A DNA stretch of 64,000 bases. Origin: Patiria pectinifera. Taxonomy: Eukaryota > Echinodermata > Asteroidea > Valvatida > Asterinidae. Location of the stretch: contig CM057148.1 in NCBI GenBank assembly GCA_029964075.1, positions 23,987,916-24,051,915 of the forward strand, read 5' to 3'. The first letter of the stretch is position 1; each line of letters opens with the position of its first letter. The notes beneath the pieces are model-generated. The model was not told the DNA's origin and ran no database searches. It was given only the letters and a program-made list of their open reading frames with translations. The position numbers and the translations under genes are program-made. Positions 11,223 to 23,200 of this stretch are shown here, in pieces.

Positions 11223-14200
11223 TTACTCAGCATGGTGGTAGTAGGTAGTACTTTCCATAGCAAGTGGTTGGTGATATCTCTGGGTGCTAGGGGGCTTTGC
11301 ACCTCTTGATGTACCCCTGGGGTTACCCCTGGTACCCCCATGAGGGGTCCCGCGGGTGCTGGGGTATACATGTAGGCTGGAGGATCGCCCTCTTGCTTGG
11401 TACACTCTTGACGGCTGTAACAATGACCAAAAATCAGCAACTCTCTCTCGTGTGGAGAACATGAAAATCAATATTTATTGCCCTTTATACATTACAAAAG
11501 TGATTTATTGCTGCTTTATGAGATTCGAACCAAGAGTTGTAACGAGTCACTGGTTTTTGTGACTTGAGTCATTTTAAATAAGTGACTGGAGTCAAATTTT
11601 TGTATTGATGAGATCTTACTGGGATTCACTTACCGCATTTGTGTCGGGGATCTTGCGTTTGAGTTGCCTGCCGGTACTCGGCAGTTGCCTGGTGCCCGTG
11701 TTGCGGACCAACGTTCCCATCAGGCTCTTGTGTAGCTGCGATTTGTTCATCAGTGGGTTGTAAAGGTCACTGACCTCCAGCTGAGTCCGGTCAAATATTA
11801 CATGTAGAATATAGAGTTATATTTTTCAAATTAGGTTTTGCCCTTTACCGACGTTTAAACACTGTATACTCAGTGTGTTACCTCCCAAGTGACAGATGGA
11901 AAATGTCACTCGGGTGGGACTCGAACCCACAACCTCCTGCTTTCTAGTGCAGATGTCTTACCTCTCGACCACCGAGCTAACAGGATCGGTTGGCTGGTTC
12001 AAATCTGATGTACATAGCAGCGGGTACTGCATAAACTATTATAAGATGGAATTTTTGCGTCGGGGTGATATAAATCAAATTAGGTTTTGCCCTTAACCGA
12101 CGAGTTATATATTTTTTTTTAAAGTACAGAGCGCACTCCCCATTCCAAGCGCACACGTAGATGTGCCAACATGGACGCAGACCCTCATTTCGACCTCTGC
12201 CAAGTTTCTCATTTTGTCAGAACGCCTCACAAACATTGTCAAAATAAAACAAAACTACATGTAGCTCAATGCCAAAATTAACACAAGTCTCCCAAAGAAG
12301 ACAAGATCATTAATATGCATACCCTTTCTAAATGAGCTCCAATCTTCTCCGCGTAATCGGAGACTGGTAGGTCCTCGCGCCGTGAGCAGTCTGCGGGCAA
12401 CATGAGCTCCTTGACCGCGATGGGCTTGAGGAGGAGGGACAGGGTTGGGGAGGGGAGGAGGACAAAGTGGCCGTAGGGTCTTGGGGCCATGAACCCGGAG
12501 GGAGTAACATCATCGTCTAGTCTGGCTACCAAGGCCAAATTCTGGAATAATAATAATAAAATAAATAATAATAAAAGAACATTTGTAAAGCGCCGGTATC
12601 CGCCAAAAATAGGCACTCATGGCGCTCGAGGAGAAAGTCAAGTTAGGATTGTGTATTGTGAGAGTAAGCTTGTTTGTACAGGTGAGATTTTATGTTTGTC
12701 TTAAATGTTGTGATGGATGGAGATGATTTGATAGCCAGAGGGAGTTGGTTCCACACTCGGGTTGACGCTGCAGCAAAGGATCTGTCACCCCATAGAGTGG
12801 AGGTCCTGGGCTCGTGAAGCATCATGAGCTCACTGGAGCGGAGTCCGGTGCGTGCTGTTGAGTACGGGTGGATGAGGTCGATGAGATACTCGGGGGCATT
12901 GTTGTGGAGGATTTTGTATACGAATAGGCCCAGTTTGTATTTAATTCTGTATGATACTGGAAGCCAGTGGAGATCTGCTAGTACAGGAGTGATGTGAGAA
13001 TGTTTACTAGTGAGAGAGATTAGTCTGGCACTGATGACCACAACAAATTCAAGGCAGTAGTATCATTTGCTACTTGTGCATTGTTTTTTTTTTCATTTAA
13101 ATTTGTAACAATGCTTAAAATCTTATACATTCATTACATTGTACATTTATGCATAATTTGGGAACTTGGGGAAATGTTTTGGGAAAAATCGGGAACTTTT
13201 CGTAACTCAAACTTCCGATACCTCAAAATATTTATCCATTATCCATTTATCCTAGTGATTTGACTGATCGAGATTCCACTGTAGGTGCACGTAACAGTTA
13301 ACCTGTTGGATGTTTCAGCTCAGTGGAAACCATACATTTTAAGAAAACAGCGAAAACTTATGCACATGTTTGGGGTCTCATAACTGGATTCCATTTCTAC
13401 ATGTGCTTACAGACACCTTATTTTGAAACCACCATCAATGTTAGTTTTCTTCCAATCTTAAATTTGAGCAATGTTTCTGTCATTAAATGTGATGCGATCA
13501 AGCTACATGAGTCGTTTGTCGACCCTGGTCAATTTTTTTTTTATTACAGATTTGAAAAGAGCACAATCTCAGCATTACTGCTGTGAAAACTGCATGCTGA
13601 TACCATCTTTAGTTCAAAAATTATGGAAGTTGGAACACCAAAAAATGTGATGAAGTGATGTGATGAAGTGGTCCTATTTTGGCCTGTATCTCCAAATGAA
13701 AATTCCCGACAAACGACTCATTTAGCTTGATCGCATCACAAATTACTAGGTACCTTTCCAGGTAGTTAAGCATGATTCTATAGCTATTTGGCTTTAGAGT
13801 GTAACAACCGACTTCACTTTTCATAGTGTAAAAAAGTGTCTAAGTTGAGATACCGGTACAACAGATTACAAATGGCAAGGTGTTTTTCACCCATTCCAAT
13901 GTGATTTACACAGTTAATGAAAATACCCATTGCATAAAAAATGCATGATTGGGTGGTACAAATCTCTTTTACTTTCATGTGTTAATATAAAAATTAACAG
14001 GTTGAAGTGCTAGCTTTCTGTATTACCCTTGGCAAATGACCACTACTGGGGTGCTGTGGTCCAGTGGTTACGGTGTTCGACTCGTGTGCCGTGGTACACG
14101 GGTTCGAATCCAGACTGTGGGAACATGGTGCTTGTGCTCCTGAGCAAGGCGCTTTACCATTATTGCTTCGTCCTTCGGATGGGACGTGAAGCCGTAGGTC

Positions 14201-17200
14201 CCGTGTGTTGTGTAATGCACGTTAAAGAACCCAGTAACACTTATCGCCAAGACAAGGGGTTTGCCCCGGTGTTTCTGGCAGTGGCTGCTTAATGCGCCGC
14301 AGCACCTTGTAAACCATTATAAAGGTGCTCCATAATGGTTCTCATATTTCTCATGTACTTCATTTACCTGTCTCTAATAATAGACATAATTTCCAGCGCC
14401 TTGAGCACCTAATTGTTGGTAGATACGTGCGCTATATAAGACTTCAGGATTATTATTATTATTATTATTACAAGCACATAAATCTTGATAAAATTTTAAA
14501 ACGAAAACAAACAATTCATTTTGATGAGGTAATTTTTGGCGTCGATCAATGTACCATAATTATTGTACCTTTTCGTGCAGCAAGTGGCACAGTGCGTGGA
14601 AGTGCTGCTGGTTGGATTCCAACTCATCCCAATCCAGCTTCCAACAGGAGGTCGGTCTGACAAGCAGCGGCATCCCAAAGACCTACAAATGATGCCATTG
14701 TAGCGCAAACTAAACATAACTTCGGGGCCCATCTATGCTATAAGGACTCAAGGGTGGATCCAGAACACAATTTTTTTTGGGGGGGGCCCAAAAAAAATTT
14801 GGTCCCCCAAAAAAGTGGGTCAAAAAAATTACGGCTTGGGGTTCGGGGCCCGCTTAAGGGCCCCAAAATTTTGTTTGATTCTAGATGCTCTGTGGTGCGA
14901 TCTGAAGCAATTTCTGACCACTTTAACCAATGTTTTTTTGAGAAATAGATGGTTGTGTACTCATTGCCTGCCTTTATTGCGATGTCACATACAAAAAAAA
15001 AAATTGGTTTCGTTTGGGGGGCCCCGCCCCCTGGATCCGCCCTTGTAAGGACTAAGCCTATGCTGACCTTGAATGATGTATGACAAAGATGAATGACAAA
15101 AGTGAGGGGCTGAAAAGACGTGCACAATGTCTATGGGATTTGCAAAGAAATTCAAGAAAGAAAAAAAAATGAGAACAAAGAGAAAGGCTTTTCCGCAACT
15201 ATGCGGAAAAGTCAATAATAATACAATTTTTCAGGGTTCTCAGAATTTTATGAAAACAAAAGTCACCGAATTTTTCCCTGATATTTCCCTGAGAAATTTC
15301 GAAAATAATTTGGGGAAACATTTTCACTATATGAGGTTGTAATATCACACTGCTTAAACACTAAAAAAGCCACCCTAGCCGGTCAGCCAATGGCCATAAC
15401 TTGGACACAAGATGCACATACGCCAAACTGGCGAAAACAAGTTTCCCTTCAGGGTGATCACTGTCAAATTCTCTGAGTTTTCCCTGTTTTTTGGTGTGTT
15501 TTCCCAAATTCCTTGAGTGTTCCCTGACTGGAAAAATGGAATGTCATTTTCAAGGTTGTTCCTGATATTCAGAGTGGCTGATGGGAGCCTTGCAGTCTTA
15601 GGAATTCCGTTGACAACAGCACACACAAGTGCTGTTGGTTGATTTCTATCCTAGCTCAAGTCACTAGCTGACATTATTTACTATCTGTTGCTATTTAGAA
15701 TGCCATGGTCCAGTGGTTACGGTGTTTGACTCTTGTACGATGGTACGTGGGTTCGAACCCTGCCAGGAACATGATGTTTGAGCCCTTGGGCAAGACACTT
15801 AACTACAATTGCCTCTCTCCACCCAGGAGTATAACTGGGTACCTGTGACGTTAGAGGACCGAGCCAAGCTGATATCGGCTGCCACGTGGCCTTGTAGCCT
15901 GATGAATGGGGAAATAATTGTGAAGCGCTTTGAGATTGTTGATACGATGGAAAGTGCAATATAAGCATTACAATGTATTTATTTTTGTCTTGATTCTTTC
16001 CCCTAAAAATGTCTACTTACAATTGAATCACATATCCCCGCCACTTGTGCCATTTGAATTGTACGGAGCGTGATGATTGGTGCTGTGCTGGAGGTGGCTT
16101 TGCTGGAGGGTACCTGATTGGTTACAGGTTTGCCGGGAACAACACTCGCATGGATATCCTGCAAGTGAATAGATAATAAATTTAGTGACTGATTTGTGGG
16201 GATTCAAACCTGTAACCTCTTATTTGCAAGCACAGCAGTTTTAACAACTAGTTGTTTAAGATAAAGGTCAAGATTCCCACTCAATAATATTCACTACTAA
16301 CTTTATAAGTGACCGGCTCCACAAAAAGGGTATCATGTCGCAGAAAAGTGAAATTGATAAATATACATGGTTGGAAAGCCCACAATGTAAGCTTTCATTT
16401 GGTATATAATAAAGCTCCATAACCCCTCCAGTTCTGGAGATATGACGTATCTGCACAGTTCAAATTACACAACTGAGAAAACAGGCTTTGAAATAGATGG
16501 CTTTGTTGAACAGAATGATACACACAAAATAGTTGGTTTTTTTCCCACTTTCTTCATCAAAATCAACATTTCTGTGAATGAAACCTGAAACTGTAGGTAT
16601 TAAAGATGTCTTTTATGACAAAAAACGAAAATCACATTTTGACAAAATTTTCTCCCTCTCAATGTTGAGCGGGCCATTACACAATAATGCTCAGCGCGAC
16701 TTAATACCCTTTTTTGTGGAGCCAGTCACATACATTGTAGGCCCTATGTCAAAGTAGTTAATTTTCATGACTTTGCTTGGATTCGAACCTGCACCAACTT
16801 AAGTAAAGAAATGCCAACATTCATTCCATTTGTAAAAAGGTAGATGACAAGATTTCATGCTCAATCGTTCACATTTTACTAAGGTGGAGTTTGTAACTTC
16901 TGTTTAAAAACTGTGTTGCATATGTATGAAACTTGCGAGTATATTTGGGAGCAACGATTCTGCTGCGGCAACTTGTTTATTAAGAAAACTTACAAATTGT
17001 GTTTGGAAAGGAAACAGGGACGGGTTGAGGAAGCGTTCTTGGAGGTCACATTTCAGCGTCAACCAATCGTCTCCAATAGCTGCAGGACAAAATCAGTGGA
17101 GTTTCTCAGAAAACAGGGACGCATATTAAACTAAAAATGAACAATGCAAATTGCACAATTTTGAGATTTTTATTTATTTTATTTTTTTGTTTTTGTTTGC

Positions 17201-20200
17201 TCATAATAAGAAATCATTTTATATCCATGTTGTGCACTGTTTCCATTGCTATTGGATGCACACTTTTGACTTACGTGCAACATTTACCTCCTCTTATTTT
17301 AGCCCCACCCATTTTGGGGGACTGGTTTTCTCCATGATGCCTATAAGCAGTATCGCAAAAACTTCAATGGCCCTTCAGATATGACTTGTAATAGACTTTC
17401 TGATTTGATATGATGCACCTTATCATTTGACTTGTGATTTGTGATGTACCTTATGATTTGTGTTCGACCTTATTTTTTGACTTGTGATGACCCTTATGAC
17501 TTGTGATTCCACCATACGATTTGACTTGTGGTGGACCTTATGATTTGACTTATGATGCACCTTATGATTTGACTTGTGATGTACCTTATAATTTGTGTTC
17601 GACCTCATTATTTGACTTGTGATGACCCTTATGACTTGAAATTCGACCATATGATTTGACTTGTGATGGACCTTAAGATTTGACTTGTGATGGACCTTAT
17701 GATTGACTTATGATGCACCTTATGATTTGATTTGTGATGTACCTTATGATTTGTGTTCGACCTCATTATTTGACTTGGGATGACCCTTATGACTTGAAAT
17801 TCGACCATTTGATTTGACTTGTGATGGACCTTAAGATTTGACTTGTGATGCACCTTATGATTTGACTTGTGATGGACCTTATGATTTGTCAAACTCTTCA
17901 CCGAGTAATTTCACTTCACAGCACTAATCAGTTTCTTGCAGCGTCCGTTATTTAGGACATACTTGTTGGAGGAAGTCGGAGGTGAAGGTGTTCGCGATCC
18001 GTCCCAGAGTCATGAAGCCAGCCACGGAAAAAGTCTTGAAGGCTGATCTCATCTGCAAAGAGGATGGATACAAGTAAGTACAGACTTGAATCAGCTGAAA
18101 GTAGCTGTCTTCGTCCGTCATTGTTGCAGGACTCTAGTCAAGGAGACTGATGACGAACTGGGCCCAATTTCTTGGCTCTGCTTAACGTTAGTGAAAAATC
18201 CTGGCTTACTATAGCAGAAAATTCTGTGCTCAAGGTATTCCGTATTTCCCGCGTTAGCGAGGAATTTTTGCTTCTGAGCATGCGTACAGACCGTAATTAA
18301 GGATTCTGTGCTTATGGGTTAGCACAGAATGGTTCTGCTAGTGCGGTTAGCACAAAATTATTTGTGATCATAAGTGCGGAATTCTGTTGTTAGCAGAGCC
18401 AAGAAATTTTGCCTTGAACTGATGTCTCCTGATGATGAACACAGAACACTGTTCAAAACATCAAGTTAAATTAACTGGTTCTCCTCAGAACAACACAACT
18501 CAAAAGAGATATCATTCACATGGTGTTACCGCAAACCTCCCATTCATTATTCATGTCCACCATTATTCAAGTCTCATTTACATGTTTTAAGTTTATTTTT
18601 TAAGATGCTAGCCCTAATTACTTCTGGTTGCAGACCAGTAAATAAACTTCCATAGACCCCAATGGTAAATGCTCCCACTTCAGAAATTCGGGAAAATTAC
18701 TCACAACTCTCCAAGGTGTTCGAGACACACATCAAATTAAAGCTTATTTCATCATCTTTCATTTTCTTTTCAATTTTTTTGGGTCAACTGATGACTTTTA
18801 GGAGAAATTTTCATCCGAAGATGATCACCCCTGAAAATAGGCCTGAAGCCCATCGCCATGTTGAAAAACGATGCCTACACTCCATTGCAAAATAGAGCGC
18901 TTTTAGGGCCCCAATTTCATCCAAATTGAACGGAACCACATGTACAAGCTCACAGTCCTGTGCACGGCTTCCACCCATATTTTTTACAAACCCTCAAGTT
19001 CATGGCCCACAGCATGCTCAAATACTGAAGATTTTGAGGGCATGCAAATCGTGATTTGGCCAGCGTAGGCAATTTTGGACCGATTTACTGGTCTGCAACC
19101 TTCTGGGGTTGCTCCAGTGGGTAAAACATACATTTTCCCCCCATTTTTTAAAATTTCTATTTCTTTCTTTATTTCTTCTTTCTTTGTGTGTACCTTGTTC
19201 TATTGAAGTAACCTCCACAGCACCTAGTGCCAGCGGGTCGCTCCCCGGTGAGTGAGTTACAGGCGACCTAACTTCCGACTTGATGGATGGTGAACTATCG
19301 CTGTCATCTAGCATGATCGAGGGATCCAGGAACATGAGACCACTGGGTCTGCTCTGTATTGTAGCAACTTGGATCCGCTGTATGAAAGAATGGAGAAAAA
19401 ACTTTTGAAAAAGAGAACTGTACGCCTAAGGCCAAAAAAAAAAAGTCTCCGGTTTCTGGTATGCGCGCGCGTCGCCGTAGCCATGCGCGTCGGCAAAATG
19501 AAAAAGTTTTTTTTTCAATGAAAAATGATGTCTCAAAACCGCCAAACTCACTGGTTTGACTGGAATCCTGCTGCTGCACAATTTTAACGTGTTTTTGGAT
19601 GGGGTTATGATCGAGAATAAGCTTTATGTGGCCTCTCTGGACTCCCATATATTTCATCAGCCGACATCAGTCATCAGCCGACATCAGTCATCAGCCGACA
19701 TTTAAGGCCAAAAAAATCAGGTAAAAAAAAAAAAAAAGCCGCGTCGCCGCACCACTTTTTGGGCAAGCTCCATACCAGAAAACCGGAGACTTTTTTTTTT
19801 TTGGCCTAATGCTTATACATGTATGCTTTCTGTCGTATCAACAATCTCAAAGCGCTTTAATATTACCCAAGTGGTATAGCACACGTATCTACCAACAAGG
19901 TACTCAAGGTACAGGAAATTATTGTCTATTGTTAGAGACAGGTAACTGAAGAACATGGGAAATATGAGAGCCATTATGTAACACCTTTATAAGGGTTTAC
20001 ATTAAGCAGCCACTGCCAGAAACACTGGGGCAAACCCCTTCTCTTTAGCGATAAGTGTTACTGGGTTCTTTAACTTGCATTGCAAAACACACAGGACCTA
20101 CGGCTTTATGCAATAATGCAATAATGGCAAAGTGCCTTGCTCAAGAGCACAAGTACCATGTTCCCACGGTCAGGATTCGAACCCATGTACCGCGGCACAC

Positions 20201-23200
20201 GAGTCGAACACCGTAATCATTGGACCACATGCAGCACCCTTTGGGCTTTACAATACCCCCGTTCATCAGGCCACGAGACCACGCGGCAGCCGATATCAGC
20301 ACTCTTCCCGTCCTCCGCCCTCACGGGTACGCATTCAGTTTCGTGGGTGGCGAGAGGCAATTATCGTTAAGTGTCTTGCCCAAGGGCACAAACACCAGGT
20401 TCCTGGCTGGGTTGGAACCCAAGTATCAACGTTCATGAGTCCAACACCATAACCACTGACCTATGGCATTCTATCGCATTGAAACGTGGCATTTGTTTTT
20501 CAAAATTGTTTAATTACATACTGGTACTTGCATGCTGACACTTCCCAAGGTTAGGTTTTCAACATTCTTCTTTGGATTTTGAGTTTGGTCATTGGAGACG
20601 AACAAAATAAATGAAAACCAATGATCCTACATGCTGTTAAAGAGGTTGTGGAATGCTCAACTCGTTTATACTACGCTTATAATACGCTGCATTGGGAGTC
20701 CTGTTTATTACGTCACAATTTACTATGTTTTGTTTGCTGCCCCCAACGACGACTTTTACACAAATTGCACGTTCGGGTCGAAACAGGACCTGAAAAACAG
20801 CTCTGAAAAGTACCTTTTGTACTCATTTCATGACGGACACAATAGTCGTTTTTATTTCATCACACCTTAGGCTACATATACCCGAAATATGACGTAAATG
20901 TCTTTGAGCAGTCCACAACCTCTTGAAAGACACATGTTACTCACTCGTAGTGATGTTAGATCCATCTCGGGTAGAATCTCGCTGATCTGCTTGGTTACTG
21001 ATGTTCCTTGACGGCATGTCAGGATGGTGACTTCAAGCTGGGCACTAAATCCCGTCATCTGAGGAATTCAACAAACAAAGGTATTTTCATGATGACTCTC
21101 TGTTCCAGGCAGTGCATTGGCATAAATCTGTGCCTGCGAGTGGGAGGGGGGGATGGAGGATGACCAAAATCAAAAAATTGCCCCGGCCGTGGAAATTCAA
21201 AAAGTTGGGGGGGGGGGTGGTGCTTGACACCACATTACACTAGGGGGCACTCTTCAGGATATAGATGTATATCAACATGTGTACTTCCGCTTACATCAAA
21301 ACAGCGCATTTTAAAAGCTTTTGTACTTTGTTTCTCCACTTTTGAGTGCTATAGACCATTATCAGGTTGCAACCATCATGATTTTTTCCCATTCAAAGCA
21401 ACGTATATACCCAAAGCGAGGCTAGAAGGAAAAATAGTCTGGTTCCCTTTTGCACAAAAACATTATCATTTAGTACTGTTATTGGGTACAGGGAACAAGA
21501 CTGAAATGGTGGCAGCATGATAAAGGTCTATTGAATACATTCTGGTTGTTGGGATGTTCGAAAAAAAAACTCAATATAAAAAAACACCCAAAAGTGTATT
21601 TTCAGAGAGTTGAAAACATCTCAAGTTAAAAAAACAGTAGTTTTTTTCTGTTTAAAGCTATAGTCCATCATTTTCAGCCATCCGCAAAAGTAACTGGCGT
21701 ATTATTTTTGAAAAACATACTTGGTTGAAAGATAGTGAGTGGACTAAACTCCCTGTGAAATTAATCTTTCTGGCAAGCTATCATTTTGAAGTAATCAATG
21801 AAAGAAGGCCTTTCCAACGGCGCGGCTTAAGATGCACCGTAGGAAAATTTAAATTAGTAGTTCGTTTTGTTATTCGGCGCAGCACGCGCAAGCATTGGCA
21901 CAACGCACAGGTGCGCGCGGTTGCTATAATTCATCGGATCAGTGCGCGACATCGCGTATATAGCATTGAGATCCTAGAATGCTGCTTTTCTCGGAATATA
22001 CAGCTGAAGCTGAGCTGAAACTTCATCAGGTTAGTTGTTCAGTATCCTTCTTTAAATTTTGAACACTTTTGTTGCTTCAAACGAACAAAATGCACAAATT
22101 ACAAATGATGGACTCTATTTTTGAATAAAACATAAAAAAAGATACCACTTTAGACCGGATAAAGTTAAAAAGTCCAAATGAATTTTTCCTACCTGTCGAA
22201 GTGTCTGAGCCTGCCGTCGGAACTGCAGGGTCGCCTCTCGTAGTGCCTGCCCTAGATTCTCTCCTGGCTCTCTCATCATAAACCCATCTATCGGGAATGA
22301 CTTCAGCTCCTGCAGGGCGTTGTACAGCCTCTGGAAGTTGCCTTTGACGTGTTGCAGTGGGAGAAGATTCTATATTAAATAGGAGTTATAAAAATCAGCA
22401 ACAATAATAGGTACAGTTGTGTATCCGGGATTTTGCTGACAGGGTGGCCAAGGGGACTCTCTGCCTTGGAAGGTGCCAGTAGCCAGGATTTTTTTTCTGG
22501 TCAGCCCGCTGTTGCGAATAAAAAAATGGGGCGGGGGGGGGATTGGACACCATCTCACTATCAGAAGCACTACTGAAAGCTGACAATATAGGGGGCGCTC
22601 TTCTTTGCAGTAAGTAAACAAAGCTGTGAAACACCTGTTTCTTTTGTTTCCTTTTTTTAAAACTCTTTGGGGGGGGGTGAACACATATAGATGGCGCTGC
22701 TCATTACGGCAAGTAAACAAAGCTGTGAAACACCTTTTCTTAAATTGTTTCCTTCATTTTACTTTTCTGAGGGGGGGGGAGGGGGGTGTCTCTGGGCGCA
22801 ATTCAAAACATAACTCGCCAACTTTTGAATTGAAATCGAGATCCTAGAATATTGCTTTTCTCAGAATATACAGCATTCACAGAGTTAAAAGTTCATCAGA
22901 TCAGTTGTTAAGCAACCTTCGTTAGATTTTGAGCATTTTGTTGCTCGAAAAAAGTGCACAATGATACTCTACGTATCCTCTTTTAGCTCAAATCAATTGG
23001 TGTTCTCATGCACTACAGACAGTGCATCAGCGCCTTCACTGGATCAAGATGATACTGCAGGTACACACAGTCGTTTTTTGCTATGCTTCCGAGGATTGGC
23101 TTTGTGTTTTCCTTTGTTCCCTGATCTAAACCTTTCCCATAGACTTAGTGCACAAACCGGCGTTCGAGGACAATAGGCACCGTCGTTTGAGGATGAATGG

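Noticed and set aside
12328-12513. Alternative minus frame rich in S, P and R over M1AP exon 10
   Set aside because: It is a shadow of the real exon, whose other frame carries the conserved KPIAVKELMLPAD block.
17952-18077. An apparently good plus-strand exon (acceptor TTTCTTGCAG, open frame, donor GTAAGT)
   Set aside because: The opposite strand holds M1AP exon 6 (17963-18052), with the conserved WLHDSGTD block and matching phase. The plus-strand signals are a coincidence of the complementary sequence.
19304-19657. 117-codon minus ORF sharing a peptide with plus 43924-44223
   Set aside because: The shared part is the GTCTCCGG-ended MITE. The remainder is M1AP exon 5 in a different frame.
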